From Cristatella mucedo (taxonomy: Eukaryota > Bryozoa > Phylactolaemata > Cristatellidae), in the NCBI GenBank assembly GCA_009760855.2, contig WPIO01000027.1, positions 780,501 through 844,500 on the forward strand: 64,000 nt of DNA, in the 5' to 3' direction. Within the stretch, counting starts at the first letter, position 1. The number at the start of each line of letters is the position of its first letter. Under the pieces are notes generated by a model, which was given only the letters and a program-made list of their open reading frames with translations, did no database searches and was not told where the DNA came from. Made by a program: the position numbers and the translations under genes. Below are positions 25,696 to 36,225 of the stretch, in pieces.

Positions 25696-26428
25696 TGTAA
25701 CCGGGTTCCAGGGATCAGAGGCTAATTCCCGCCAAACCCCACCATACTCCGGTCACGTTGCCGCTCGCCATGCCAACGAGCTAGGGTAAGACGAGCAGCC
25801 GTCAGGTTAAACATCTTTATAACGCATACGCCAACAACAACGGGGGAACTAAACAAGTCTACAGGGATGGTCCTATACACAGTACACTACGGGGGCGCAA
25901 GACGACGCAGCAAGCGCGAACAAACGTGTTAGTTGGGGTCAGTCGGCTTCTGCAGTCCTGTCGTTGTACCGACTCCGAATCCAACAGTACGAGCGTACGC
26001 CGTCCAAAACCTGGCTGGCTGAGTAACTGCTGGCCAGTCTGAGTCGACAACTACCACAGTCGTAAGCTTCCACCGAAAGACGCCAACACACGGGGGTCAC
26101 GAACACGCTACAGGGGGAAAGTGGAATAACAACAAGTCAACAACGAGCGAGCTATCCAGCTCCGCTCGGGCCTTGGGTACTCGTTCCCTTGCGTGCGTGG
26201 CAGCATCGCCGGAGCACGCCTGCACGAATCCAGGTGCATAACTCGGCGAGACCGGGAGCCTCCAACACCATGACTTACTTGGCCAACTTCCCGTACCCAA
26301 GAGCCCCGGTGACCTCACGTCACCGCATACATCCGGCCATGCCGTAGGGTCCCACCCCGGCCTAGCCGGTGACCCTAACCCTCACTATAGCCGTCCGGTC
26401 CCAGCCAACCGAACCCAACCTGGGTACA
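25696..26428. mobile_element. Candidate solo LTR splitting a polypurine tract
   Basis: It begins TGTAACCGGGTTCCAGG and ends CCTGGGTACA, with GAGG immediately on both sides (25692-25695, 26429-26432). The 733-nt GC-rich interior has no simple repeat, whereas both flanks are GA/GACA repeats. GAGG is common in the flanks, so the duplication alone is weak. The abrupt change of composition exactly at TG and CA is the better evidence. Confidence 0.6.
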
Positions 26429-26832
26429 GAGGGATGCAGATAGGGAGAGAGAGAGAGAGGGATGTGGAAGGCAGACATGACATACAGACGTACAGAAAAA
26501 CACACATACGGAGAGACAGGCGTACAGGCAGATAGACCTGCTGACAGGCTTATGTACAGACAGACTTTCAGACAGACGTAGCGACAGACATATAGACTGG
26601 CCGACGTATAGACATACAGACTCACAAACAGACAGACGTGCAGACAGACATAGGGAAAGACGTATAGACAGGACGATGTACTGACGATGGACGTACAAAC
26701 TGACTGACGGGCAGAGAGACAGACGTACAGACAGACACATAGGCAGGCAGACAGACAGACAGACTTACAGAATGACTGACTAACTGACGGACAAACAGGC
26801 AGATTGACTGACAGACAGACTTACAGGGGGTA
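26429..26832. repeat. Long GACAGACA-type tract, part 2
   Basis: (GA)n then degenerate GACAGACAGACGTA repeats to about 26825. It continues the tract interrupted by the candidate solo LTR. Confidence 0.92.
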
Positions 26833-26977
26833 ACAACGAGTAAGCCTGATGATTAGATAAGTGGATGGTTGATTTGTTCTGCTCGTTTTTTAATGCTCCT
26901 TTGCTTGCACTCCACTTTGAGTATTGTCTTTGGCTGAATTGACTGGCGGTACATTAATTATAGTTTGTGCTTTGTAG

Positions 26978-27070
26978 TCAGTTGATAGCGACTTGTACTG
27001 GTACTACATGATACAGCTGGGCTTCAACGTGAAAGTTTCCTTCAATCAGTTTTCGGACGTAAATAAGATA
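26978..27070 (+). CDS. CERS-like: CerS copy A exon 6 (93 nt, TLC transmembrane segment)
   Basis: It has a TTTGTAG acceptor and a GTAAGA donor. The 31 codons begin SVDSDLYWYYMIQLGF and end FNQFSDVNKI, matching the family pattern Y.YY.I.L.F....F.QF.D.KRK. The length equals the usual 31 residues. Several normally aromatic or hydrophobic positions after GF (NVKVSF) are changed, suggesting relaxed selection. The frame is open. Confidence 0.85.
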
Positions 27071-27689
27071 GTAAGAGACAGCCTAGCAGCCGCTCTGCCC
27101 TCTCCTTTTAGGGCTGTATTCAACCGTCAATCTATTCGGTCAGCAACGTGTTGGCATACTCGTCTAATTCGCGAATAAAAGGTCGTGGACATACAAAAAT
27201 ATGAAGCACGTTAGATTTTTGGAAATCAGATGCCGATGAAGTCAATTTACACCTTTGTTCGGAGGCTGGCTTTTTCCGACGATTTAAGGCTGGCAGCCTG
27301 CAGCTGAACTTCCTCTTGCATGAGTGCTTCTATCTATGACTGGTCCACAATTACAATTGCATTGCACTGGTGCTAGCAGTCATAGTTTGATGCGGTATCG
27401 GCGGTAGGCCCACAGCAACAGCTGCGGGCACTGTATATCGGGTGGCATTGGGGTTTTTTGAACCTAAGCTAACTCATGGCAACATTGCTATTCTGTTGGA
27501 CAGCAGTCTCGAGAAGGCCATTTCTAGGTCGGGCCATCTAGCCTTTGCATAAGGTTCAGGCAATGTGGCCTATAGACTGTGCTTGGCTCTAGATTTGATA
27601 TAGCAAACAACTGCTTTGAAAGACCAGTGGTTTGCATGCATGCCCATGCCTGTCATGCCGTTTCACTAGCCCAAGTTACATTCCAATTT

Positions 27690-27890
27690 ATATGGTTTCT
27701 GGATCTTGATTATGACTAATAGGGGTGGCTGGCGGCCTAACTCTGGTGAAGCTAACCTACTTGCACGACAAGGATGAATCACATGGACCAACTAATACTG
27801 TGATAAATAGATGCATTCTAGCCTTTTTTGAATGTCATCACGTTGGATTATATTTTCCTCTTAAAATCGTCCTAGCTTGCTCTGATTTGA
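27690..27890 (-). mobile_element. L2-A fragment, highly diverged
   Basis: The stretch GAATCACATGGACCAACTAA to CGTTGG resembles the reverse complement of the L2-A C-terminus (GAATCACAGGGACCCACTAA...). Edges are uncertain. Confidence 0.4.
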
Positions 27891-28189
27891 TAGGCACTGA
27901 CACGAGTAGCAGTCGTGGAGTGGTGAGATACACGAAACGCGTTTGTTACAAAATCTTCTTCGAGCAGAGTCCTGATCAGTGTACCTGCCACTATAGGCTG
28001 TGACCAGTTTCATACATACTATAGCATATCAAATTCAAGTTGGTTAATCCATTTGTAACATTTAGTAATGGTTACTGCAGCTTCTTACTTGCAGATGTTC
28101 ATGCCTTAGCAATTAGGGGTCTAAAGTTGGTCCGAAACTGTTCAGCCAACTTGTATGGTGTATGGGTCATAGTTGTCACACCACACCAT

Positions 28190-28505
28190 GTCTTACCGAC
28201 GTGCACTGGCCTCCAATGAATTATTACACATACTTATAAACTATGTATCGTACTTTCAGATCCCTTTATTATCTTTCTCCAGTCTATCATTTAATCCCTA
28301 ATTAGGCTTTGCATCCAACCCACTCACCAGACTCAAATTGCTTAGCTGAGCCTTTAATACAACTTAAATCCTTCTGAGACCTTGCCTTTTTTATATTCTC
28401 TCAAAGCATAGAGCTCACTACTGAGGTACGGCTCAACATCTTCTAATGTGACAGCATTTATAAAGCAGCTAAAATGCACATATTCCTCACAGTATTTGCT
28501 TGGTT
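28190..28505 (+). mobile_element. L2-A fragment, diverged, plus orientation
   Basis: It follows the L2-A order on the plus strand: CACACCACACCATGTCTTAC, GTGCACTGGC, ACTTTCAGATCCCTTTATTA, then GCATTTATAAAGCAGCTAAA. It runs head-on into the minus copy that starts at about 28525. Confidence 0.5.
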
Positions 28506-28524
28506 CTGTGGCTTATATAAAAAT

Positions 28525-29722
28525 GGTGATAGTAATAATACATTTTCTTAGCACCCTCAGAGAACTTGGTCTCTTTCTAGGCTTTTGACGTATCCTGTAA
28601 ATGATGCATGATTGAATGGTTAGTGCTGGCAAACTCAATATCAACAAGCTTAAAATCCTTAGAGGTGACATGCACAGGCTCAGCATGTAAATATGGTTAG
28701 TGGCAGTATGTAGTGTCGGCAAGCATGAGCACAAAAGGACGATTTCCACGGATCAACTAAACCGTGTGATAAATAGATTGATTTTAGCTTCTTTTTAAAT
28801 ATCAAGTCGGTAGGTTTTATGAATCAATCGTCTTTTTGTTCAACGCTTCGAAAGCATTTGAACTAAATGCAAAATCTCCAAAGGAATTGAGGTTCATATG
28901 AGGCATAGCTAAACTATTTGACCCAGAAATTAAATCAAATTGATTAAATTAGGAACTGCAGATCCCTGTATAAGCCTGCTTGAATTGTAGCAATGTAATG
29001 TAGCTGAAAGTAAGCAGACTTGAATTTAGGAGGTAATATTTTCTCCAGTGAAAAGTCACTTTGGAACAGAATATCTGCATTTTCGTGCAGATTCAACTAG
29101 GGAAAATATGGCAGAGCCAATTTTGACCGTTAGGTTTTTTAATTTATAAACCAGGCTTGGTTTGCCCATGGCTAGCCGTAATGGCACACTAGGTAGGGCG
29201 GTTGCTTTCACGACCTCGGTCCCGAGGTCGTGGGTTCGATTCCTGTGGTGGGCGATCCTTTATCGCCACTGCAAACGGTGGTGATAGCCGTAAAGGCTCT
29301 TCTGTGGCTATACAAAAAGAGGCTGTTTAAGCAGCTAGGATTTTTTTTTAGTTTCATTCAGTTTTAGAAAGTTTGCTGCCATCCATGTCATCATTGCATG
29401 TAGCAAGGGAGCTGTGGGAGTTTGACATGCTTTAGGGCTGGGAGGAATCAAAGCAAAGGTAAAACACGTTGCATCTGCATAAAAATGAAAGCTTAATTAG
29501 TGTATGGCAATGAAATCGGCAAGAGGGATAGTATAAACCATAAAAAGAACTGGACCAAGCACATAGCCCTGAGGTAGCCCTTACTTGAGAGATTTTTTGG
29601 GTGATCTTTGTCTGTGCAAGACATTGCTCTTGAGTTTCCCACTGAGTTAAGACTTAAACAATTGCAAAGCAGTGCCAGTGATGCCCAAGCGAGATGAGAG
29701 GTGCTTCGGAAAGATTTTCTGA
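28525..29722 (-). mobile_element. L2-A LINE copy split by a SINE
   Basis: The minus-strand 3' end is near 28530. The C-terminal region, the ARN..V region and then the reverse transcriptase region follow, up to the equivalent of [15 protein letters not shown] at about 29640-29700. The active-site position reads YADA. The copy is interrupted at about 29175 and resumes after about 29345, with the SINE in between. Confidence 0.7.
29175..29345 (+). mobile_element. tRNA-derived SINE inserted in an L2-A copy
   Basis: It reads TAATGGCACACTAGGTAGGG (D-arm/A-box side), an inverted repeat GACCTCGG...CCGAGGTC at the anticodon-arm position (29209-29232), the B box GTGGGTTCGATTCC, then CGCCACTGCAAACGGTGGTG, CTATACAAAAAGAGGCTGTT and a T-rich tail. 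The L2-A sequence on both sides is one element, so the SINE is younger than that L2 insertion. Confidence 0.85.
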
Positions 29723-30824
29723 TCGATAGTCCTTTGTGTGCTAATGCATGCTGACACAGTCCGTTTTCCCACTAACCATGTTATATTTTTGGCACAATTC
29801 CTGTACATTATTACCATATGGTCATGCATTCGTTATTATTATTACGATGTTACTTCGTTTTCACAGAACATCTGTCTGCCGATCTCAGTTAGTCCGAAAG
29901 CACACCTTGCATACCACACCTTCACTATCTCCTGATCTTCAATTCATTTCCATGATCTAGCTGCCATGAGTTAACTTACAGACCAGTAATCAGAGTACTT
30001 CTACCTCATTGAGTGCAACTGGTTCAATCGGTACAATTTCTGGCACTATCACTTTCTTAGAGCTTTTTGCACATTAAATTAGAAAGTGTCAGGGGTTGAG
30101 AAACTGGAATGACTATAAATCGGATGGGGTAAAAAATTAAATATTTTTGTGGATGAGATTGCTCCAATATAATTCTAGCATTGTGTTGTGAGGTCATCAA
30201 ACATTATGCAGTCATTGCATTTGTATCCCCTCAATTTTAATTGATTAGTCATACGTTCTTAATTTAGTATGTTTAATTGTCCTCGACAACTAACATGCCA
30301 TTTCTGGTTGCCCTTTGAAACATGCCTGCCGAAACAAGCATGCATACGTTCAAATGTATTTGTGAGTGTTCCCCTGCCTGTATGCATGCCATTGCACGTG
30401 CCTGAGCACGTGCACTCTAGCACGTGACCTGAGGATAGGTGTGGGGGCTCTCACGATTAGCACGGGCAACTCCAAGCATCATGCATGCACGCCCTGATCG
30501 AACTCAGTTACTGCAAAAACGAAGTATTAAAGCTGAGAATCACAGCCTCCAGGTCTTCGGGAATAGGGGAGCCTATTCAGCTGCTAGCAGGTTTGCTTAG
30601 TAGCAATTACAACTGAGGCATCACCTGCTGATCAAACAGGTTCACATTGGCCCTGAAGCTCCAGTGCAGCTTTTATAGCCCAAGATGTCTCTCGATGGGC
30701 TGGCCAATTACCAACTCGTGTGGCTGCAGGCCTAGACAGCTTTGCCTGCACAGCCATGCCTATGGCCCCAGGCTTGCTAGGCCATCCTGTCCTGCTGACT
30801 CGACAACCAATTTTCCTTCAACAG
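29723..30824. other. Intron 6 remainder of CerS A
   Basis: No recognised feature. GC content rises from about 30330 toward exon 7. Confidence 0.55.
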
Positions 30825-30953
30825 GACTTCTGGCAGCTGTTGATCCATCACGTCGGCGTCATGTTTCTCATGTGGTTCTCATGGTCTAATAACTACGTAT
30901 GCGTCGGCAGCTTGGGGTTGTTCACTCATGACGCAGCCGAGTTATGGCTGGAG
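30825..30953 (+). CDS. CERS-like: CerS copy A exon 7 (Lag1p motif, catalytic His pair)
   Basis: It has a TTCAACAG acceptor and a GTGAGA donor, and is 129 nt (43 codons) in phase 0. It begins DFWQLLIHHVGVMFLMWFSW, then SNNYVCVGSLGLF and THDAAELWLE. This is the Lag1p motif of ceramide synthases: the adjacent histidines (IHH), the NN pair, and HD before the final LE are retained. The usual R after NN.V is C, and the usual D of HD..D is E. Both are departures at strongly conserved places. Confidence 0.9.
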
Positions 30954-30979
30954 GTGAGAGACAAACAATGAGCCTCGCT

Positions 30980-31034
30980 CACCACCGTGTCAGACTCGGC
31001 CGTGTCCGACACCGTCGTGTCCGACACGGTGGTG
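30980..31034. repeat. Inverted repeat in the short intron between CerS A exons 7 and 8
   Basis: CACCACCGTGTC (30980-30991) is exactly complementary to GACACGGTGGTG (31023-31034). The 31-nt loop contains two further GTGTCCGACAC near-palindromes. It lies in a 210-nt intron, 26 nt after the donor. Confidence 0.85.
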
Positions 31035-31163
31035 GCTAGTGGCGGCCGCTAGTGGCGCTGATTCAGTTACAGCAAGCTGTATCACTGGCACTGCAGCTAG
31101 CGAACAGCCGAGCCGGCACAGGTTCAACAGGCTGCAATCTCAGGCTGCCGCGCTCACACACAG

Positions 31164-31273
31164 GCTGCCAAGCTGGCGAAACATGTTAAGCCAAGCAGTT
31201 GGTGCTCCAAGCTTCTCGCCTGCTGGATCGTTGTCATGTGGCTACTGCTGAGGCTAATCTACTACCCGCTCTA
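31164..31273 (+). CDS. CERS-like: CerS copy A exon 8 (TLC domain)
   Basis: A CACACACAG acceptor and a GTGAGT donor at 31274 bound 110 nt, one codon longer than the usual 107. It begins AAKLAKHVKPSSWCSKLLA and ends LLLRLIYYPL plus two bases of the next codon. It aligns to family sequence of the form AAKLANYAK...RL..YPF. The intron before it is only 210 nt and contains a strong inverted repeat. The frame is open. Confidence 0.88.
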
Positions 31274-31417
31274 GTGAGTAGCAGCCACTTTACTGCATTA
31301 TCCACCAACCCAGAGGCCCTAGAAGCCCCTGTATCAGCATTGCAGGCCCAGCCATAAGAAGCAGATGCCAGTGCTTTGCTTGAGTTCGCCTGGATCTGGT
31401 GCACTAAGGGGCTGCTG

Positions 31418-31441
31418 CTGCCTGCCTGCCTGCCTGCCTGC
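31418..31441. repeat. (TGCC)n short repeat
   Basis: CTGCCTGCCTGCCTGCCTGC in the intron between exons 8 and 9 of CerS A. Confidence 0.9.
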
Positions 31442-31834
31442 AACCGCATGTACTGAACTCCCATTCCTTCGACCAGCAGCAGATTGCAGTGCCTAACGGA
31501 TTGATGATTATCCCATTACTCAAATTCCGACTTGCACCTGGACAGAACTAGCCTAATGTTCGACATTTCGGCAGTGGGCAGCTAGAGCCACTCCTACAGC
31601 TGTTTGCTTGTCTTGCAACTTCCGAGGGAGGTGGGTGGGCAGGTGGTTGGGCATGCACATTCGCCCTGAATGCTAACTGATAGGCCTTTGCAAAGCTACG
31701 TGACCAAATATGAAAGCCATCTGTTCTCGTGTATCGACCGTGGTCTGTCACACACCACCCTCATCCTATGAGAGATTAGAGCTTGGTCAGCCATGGCAGC
31801 CTATCTGCTGAAATGCAATGTTTGCCCGTTTCAG

Positions 31835-31987
31835 CATTGTTAGGAGCACGATGTACGACTATAGCCATAATCGGCTATGTTCCGGCAGTGTACTTTTACA
31901 ATTTCTTCTTGGTAATTCTGGTTATTCTCAACCTTTTTCTGGTTCTACCTCATTGCGAAGATCGCATGCCGAACTCTCATGGCCGGC
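31835..31987 (+). pseudogene. CERS-like: CerS copy A exon 9 (last TLC segment), two frame breaks
   Basis: A CCCGTTTCAG acceptor and a GTGAGT donor bound 153 nt; 154 would be expected. Homology runs through three frames. First IVRSTMYDYS, joined in phase to exon 8 as Y-IVRST. Then, after an apparent loss of two bases at about 31866, IIGYVPAVYFYNFFLVI and LVILNLF. Then, after an apparent extra base in the T5 run at 31934-31938, WFYLIAKIACRTLMAGQ. Across all three pieces the alignment to the family keeps the same residue spacing, so the lesions are indels and not exon borders. They do not cancel. Confidence 0.8.
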
Positions 31988-32214
31988 CAGGTGAGTGGCA
32001 GAGCTGGCTCTGCATGCATGGCAGCAGCACCTATCCCAGAGCCAGCACCAGGCAGCTGCAGGAGATGGAACTCTCTGCCAGTGGGGAAAGGTAGTCTTGC
32101 ACCTTGTGGGGAAGCTGTAGCCCTGACCGTGGAGCCACAGAACTCGAGCAGATATGTTCGGTCCTCGGTCCTCGACCAGATGAGCCTCATTCGTTGCTCC
32201 TTGTTCAATCCAAG

Positions 32215-32430
32215 GTCGAAAAAGACCATCGTTCAATCCAATGTCGAAAGGTTCACACTGCCAGCACCAAGAAATCTGAGGATGCAGCCTTGGAGGGTGA
32301 GCAGCCATTGTGTGAGCTCAACGTCAGGAAAGCTCAGCACATCCACAGTGTCACAGCCAGTGGCTCGTCAGTCGGACACTTGCCCAGAGCAAGAGCAAAT
32401 GGGGCGTCAGCCGCAACGGCCTCACACTGA
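32215..32430 (+). CDS. CERS-like: CerS copy A exon 10 (C-terminal tail, stop TGA)
   Basis: The acceptor reads TTCAATCCAAG and the exon opens in phase 0 with VEKDHRS, matching the family tail start VSKD.RSD. It continues with charged and small residues (KKSEDAALEGE, then TASGSSVGHLP and ARANGASAATASH) to TGA at 32428-32430, about 71 codons. Vertebrate tails are likewise polar and low in conservation, although more acidic. A short direct repeat, GTTCAATCCAAGGTCGAAA and its near copy, spans the acceptor and exon start. The first AATAAA seen downstream is at about 33379. Confidence 0.7.
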   Translation, partial: VEKDHRSIQCRKVHTASTKKSEDAALEGEQPLCELNVRKAQHIHSVTASGSSVGHLPRARANGASAATASH

Positions 32431-35400
32431 CCGACCGATTGCTCCTGCTGGTAGCCGGAGACGTCTTGGCACTATCTCTCAGCTGTTCGTCGGAGCCTAC
32501 TCTCACAGCCACCGGCTCAGCCCGGTCTGACTGTGGCGCCAATGAGAAGCATGTTGCCCCTGAGCAAACTGCCATAGCCAGCTGTGCTGCACCTTTCGGC
32601 ATATCTGTCGGAAGTACTTGGTTATTGTGCTTCTCAGCATGCAACCTGCTTTCTTATGATTTAAGATATGTAGCTGTGGAAGAGTCTCACTGTGAGAATG
32701 TCACATAATTGCTTCTATCGTGGCCCACGTGTCTCTTAATTGAAATCGATGTGCTTGCGGCTTTTCGAGAATATGGCAGCTACATCCAGTTCCATTCCGT
32801 TCTGAGGCCTGCCGGCATGAGCGATCGGAGGTATGACCACAGGAATCCGGACCCTGAGCTGTGCAATAATGGACTGCAAACTGCAGGATTCTAACCAACT
32901 ACCTCGGACGTGAAGATTGAGCACCTCACCTCCTGGGCCACCACCGTTCCTCTAGTAGGACGAATGGGCCAAAGCTATGGTGGGAAGGGGACATAGTACT
33001 GTCGTTAGCTAACACAGATGCTTTAAAACCTGTCCTGTTCACTGAAAGTTGACTCAAAATAGTGGGTGTTATCGAAGTAGTTTGTCAACAGGGTGCTGTA
33101 TTATAACATAGGTACTTTGCATGAGTGAACACATTTTGCAAAGTAAGGTTGGCTGATTGAAAACCTTAATGCTGATGGTATACGGAGATCATTAACATCT
33201 ATATGAAATTTTGAAAACAACGCATTTTGGCACCTAACACGAGCTGCAATCTAAGCAGTCTAGCTTCAGGCGCCTACAACATTTCGGCTTCTAACTGCCA
33301 CACTCCATTGCTCGCGGTGAAATTATCACCAGGTAAGCTTTAGATGTGACAAGCTATTGCAAAGTTCTGGTAGTGAAGAATAAAGAATTGCCTGCTCCGA
33401 AATTTAAACCCTAGAGCTGGTTCTTCAAGTGCAAGCGCCTAAGCTGAGGTGCTTGAGCGTGTGAAAAGGGGCCGGCGGATTACTTTCGCCATGGGATCAT
33501 AACCAAAATCGGGCTCTACGAAGGCGAGAGAGTGACAGCTAAACTAGCTCATGCGTCTGTGACATGCCAACTTGATTGGTGCAATTCCTTTTAGTCTGGA
33601 CTAACTGTTTCCGCTTGTATTTCCGTCTGTGAATTCACACAGCCAAGAGGACGAAAGTCATGACGTCGATGGATAGGTGGTGAGAATATCTCCCCCTGCT
33701 CCTTGAGTGGCTTAGTGCCCTGACCTAGTATGTCGCTGGCTACCTCCGGCTGGCTGAGTCCTTCGGGCCCTTCATTGCTTTCTACGCTTCGGGGCTCTCC
33801 GACACCGACTTCAATGGCACTGGTCATACGAGCTCACTACACTCAGCGACTACCGCAGCCCTTCGCTGCTTAAGCTTTGCCTGCTTAGGTAAAAGGTTTC
33901 GATCAGAAGCTCCCTCCTCCCTGGCCATTTTCAAACCGCCGTTCGCATGCGATGCACCTCATGTTATAAGTAAGCCATAAACCTAAGCCATCCACCATCA
34001 ACCGGCATATCGCTTATCTACAAAGCCCCTATTCACTGCCATAACCCTAAACCCTAAACCTGCCTTCTCTGCCTCTCTTCAGAGCCATAAACCACTTTGC
34101 CAGAGACCAAGGGTGAAACCGTATTCATAAATTATAAATCTGACAAACACTACGTAGCATTAAATCATCTGGAAAGTCTTCCTGCGTATGAATACGTTGG
34201 ATTACGATAAACTAGGCCTAACGAGAGAGAAGAGCTTACTACGTGCAAAGTGCATTTCCAAAGAATTGTACCGAACTAACGACTTTGGAACTCCATCGCC
34301 TGATTCCAAGTGCAATTCCGATAAACGTGCGATTTTATAAACCTTTTTCAGTAATGTTTAGGAAAGTACATGCTGATAGGCAACTCGTCGTGTGCACCTA
34401 GCGTCAGCGATTTTGTTGGCGATGCCATCATGCCAGCAGCTAATGCTTTGCTGGCTCTCAACGGCTTCGTTATTTACAGCGATCGTTTTTTTTCTATTGT
34501 AATTTCATCACTGTCTTTCAAATGCATTCCAGGCGTCACTGCTTCTCCCGAGATGCGGGAATTAAGTACTTCTTGTTACAAGTCCAGACGAAGCATGACC
34601 ATGAGTGAGGCGATCGATCACCTTTGTATCTCTGCCATTTTGCAACTACTATAATGAATAGGCTGCTTTGAGGCTTATTATTTTTTGAGTGCATCTTTGC
34701 CATTTTGCAACTGCTATAAGTGATAGGCTGCTTTGAGGCTTAATATTTCTTCAAGTACTTTTCACCAGCTCTGTGGTCTGTTAGCACTTTCTTTTTGATC
34801 AATTGACTCCCACTGTAACATTTCATATATACATCAAGTTAATAATTCAAATGCAAAAAATAGTAATGAGTGCAATAAATTAATTGTTGCTCGGTTATTC
34901 TCATGGCACTGTCGCAATGGACGGAAGCTGCAAGTATTTCTAAATGAGAAAACATGTAATACTCACACTTTTACGGGTTACTATCAACAACACTCCACTT
35001 TAGCCCGACTTGCTGCCGTATTTCTTCCTGCTGAACAAGTATAGACATATGGCAAGCCAGAACTAGCCCAAGATAGCTTTTCTTGCCAATAAAGTTTGCT
35101 TAAGGTTTCGCGAATTATTGGTGTTAAAAGAAGAGAATTTATTAATCTGTCATACGCATGTCACTATACTATCAATTTGAGAGTATAATCGTACTTAAAT
35201 GTGGTCGTGAACAAGTACGATCACCATTATTGTTAGTATACGTCGGTCATCATTTGCACCTAAGTATTCGCCGTGGATTGTGAGCTTACTTTAAAGCAAG
35301 GAATATCACCAGTACTAATGATAAGGCTGCTGAGTTCATATCCAGTATGGTCACTTACCTGATGGAGACTCCAGCATCTATTTGTCTACAGCCGTTTAAT

Positions 35401-36225
35401 CTGCCACCTATTTAGATAAGGTTGAGGAAAACGTTCGTGCGCCGTGATTGTAGTATCATTAAATGAAATGATAATTTAATAAATTTAATAATGATTTAGC
35501 ATAAAGCATGACGGACGAACTTTTCAAATTTCAAACTGCGTAGAGTTTATTTCTCTAGCAAGAAAAAAGCAAAAGTCAAAGACTCCTGGAAACGAGTATA
35601 CGACTATGAGCCTGACAAGGCTGGCGAAAGCATTCTTGGGTTGTATCTTTATTTCTCCTCACAGCTACACCCGCACACGCTAGAAGAAAGAGTCGCAATA
35701 TGAATTATGAGTAAGAACCTCTGGTGGCATGGTAGTATCCACTATTATATTGTACTGGCACATTAATAAGTAGCGCACAGTGGACATTCGTACATAACTT
35801 TCTTGCTTTCGTTTGCGGCTGGCTTCAATACTGTTCAACTGCAACATTCAGCTAAGCAATCATTATGCAACAGTCATGGGTCAATTTGTTATTTTAATCG
35901 GTTTTTTAAAGCCTTATTTTAATTTCACCTCATTACAATACATGGTAATGCACATTTTTAAAGAATGTATTATTTATTGTCAAGCTTTAACCACCATATA
36001 CAAAGTGCAGCACCGACTACAAAGAGTAGCTACTGCAAAGACCCAGCACACTGTCTTTATTCCTCAATAGACAATTGCTCAGAATGTGATCTCAACGTTA
36101 GACAAGTACGCGGCCAGATATCTTTGCAAGCTTTGTCATATCTCTTGGTCTCAAACTGATACAAAAGTCAAATCTCGATACAGCAGCGGGTTTAATCCCG
36201 TAGATCAAGTAAACGGAGCAACTGA
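32431..36225. other. Downstream of CerS A; nothing recognised except a 65-nt tandem repeat
   Basis: A candidate AATAAA lies at about 33379. Frames at 32439-32708 and 34370-34654 show no family resemblance. 32820-32945 may hold a very old SINE trace. Confidence 0.45.
34631..34755. repeat. Tandem duplication, period 65 nt, two units
   Basis: GCCATTTTGCAACTACTATA at 34634 and GCCATTTTGCAACTGCTATA at 34699, followed in both by GGCTGCTTTGAGGCTTA. Confidence 0.9.

Noticed and set aside
33636-33675. Acidic QEDESHDVDG stop as a CerS tail exon
   Set aside because: The phase does not fit exon 9, and the flanking sequence resembles a degenerate L2-B 3' end. The exon at 32215 fits much better.
34040-34062. 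AACCCTAAACCCTAAACC as an interstitial telomere repeat
   Set aside because: Only two units and embedded in unique sequence; not enough to call.
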